Source of the DNA: Pseudomonadota bacterium
GTDB lineage: Bacteria; Pseudomonadota; Gammaproteobacteria; Steroidobacterales; Woeseiaceae
Length of the DNA: 34,385 bases
NCBI GenBank assembly: GCA_022573655.1
Contig: JACZTO010000006.1
Span: 1-34,385, forward strand
Direction of reading: 5' to 3'
Below, piece by piece: positions 34,335 to 34,385 of this stretch; position 1 is the first letter of the stretch, and each line of letters opens with the position of its first letter. The notes under the pieces were generated by a model. It did no database searches. It saw only the letters and a program-made list of their open reading frames with translations, and had not been told where the DNA came from. The translations under genes and the position numbers were made by a program.

Positions 34335-34385
34335 ATGCCGACACGTAGGCGGTTTCTGAAGCAGGCAGCGGGTGCATCGCTGGCC
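34335..34385 (+). CDS. Start of a Tat-exported protein (runs off window)
   Basis: An ATG at 34335 with GGAG (34325-34328) upstream encodes MPTRRRFLKQAAGASLA, a textbook twin-arginine start (RRRFLK followed by a hydrophobic stretch). Only 17 residues are present, so the product cannot be named. It lies 66 bp after the LacI gene on the same strand. Confidence 0.75.
   Translation, partial: MPTRRRFLKQAAGASLA

Overview
The window looks like a gammaproteobacterial chromosome segment. The left two thirds carries the housekeeping block fur/bamE/rnfH/ratA/smpB, recN, nadK, hrcA-grpE-dnaK-dnaJ, dapB, carA-carB-greA, yhbY, rlmE-ftsH-folP-glmM, in an order close to that of Pseudomonas and xanthomonads. 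An hrcA gene together with sigma32-type promoters, frequent TTG/GTG starts and a G+C-rich base composition fit a Woeseiales/Xanthomonadales-like marine lineage. That placement is inference; no rRNA or other decisive marker is present.

Layout. Positions 1-~790 are not part of this chromosome context. An A+T-rich piece of a phage or virus structural protein (1-~545) abuts an antisense piece of a PQQ-type sugar dehydrogenase (~545-789), which runs in frame into a 3'-truncated smpB. This looks like a chimeric contig end. From 1.2 to 4.3 kb come an NSS-family transporter, ratA-rnfH, convergent bamE, and divergent fur. From 4.3 to 6.8 kb recN and nadK lie on the minus strand. From 6.9 to 12.6 kb is the heat-shock cluster, with two well-formed sigma32 promoters (before grpE and before dnaK), followed by dapB. 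From 12.6 to 17.7 kb is carA-carB-greA, with a structured leader before carA, an A+T-rich islet before carB and a terminator after greA. From 17.7 to 22.8 kb are yhbY and rlmE-ftsH-folP-glmM.

The conserved synteny ends exactly at the glmM stop codon, where a ~264-bp MITE-like element with ~32-bp terminal inverted repeats is inserted. Beyond it is accessory DNA. First comes an operon-like set of DUF1800, Tat-exported DUF1501 and FG-GAP/VCBS-repeat proteins; the third gene is split by a complete 1343-bp IS5/IS1182-like element flanked by CTAG duplications. Next are a possible c-di-GMP-I-like leader, a small lipoprotein and a minus-strand membrane protein broken by one in-frame TGA.

The right end (29.4-34.4 kb) resembles a carbohydrate or sugar-acid utilisation locus. 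It has a secreted DUF4861-type protein, a Tat-exported mandelate-racemase-like enolase-superfamily enzyme, a polyphosphate-glucokinase-like ROK kinase, and a LacI regulator with a palindromic operator-like site upstream. It ends in the start of another Tat-exported protein that runs off the window. No tRNA, rRNA or CRISPR array was seen.
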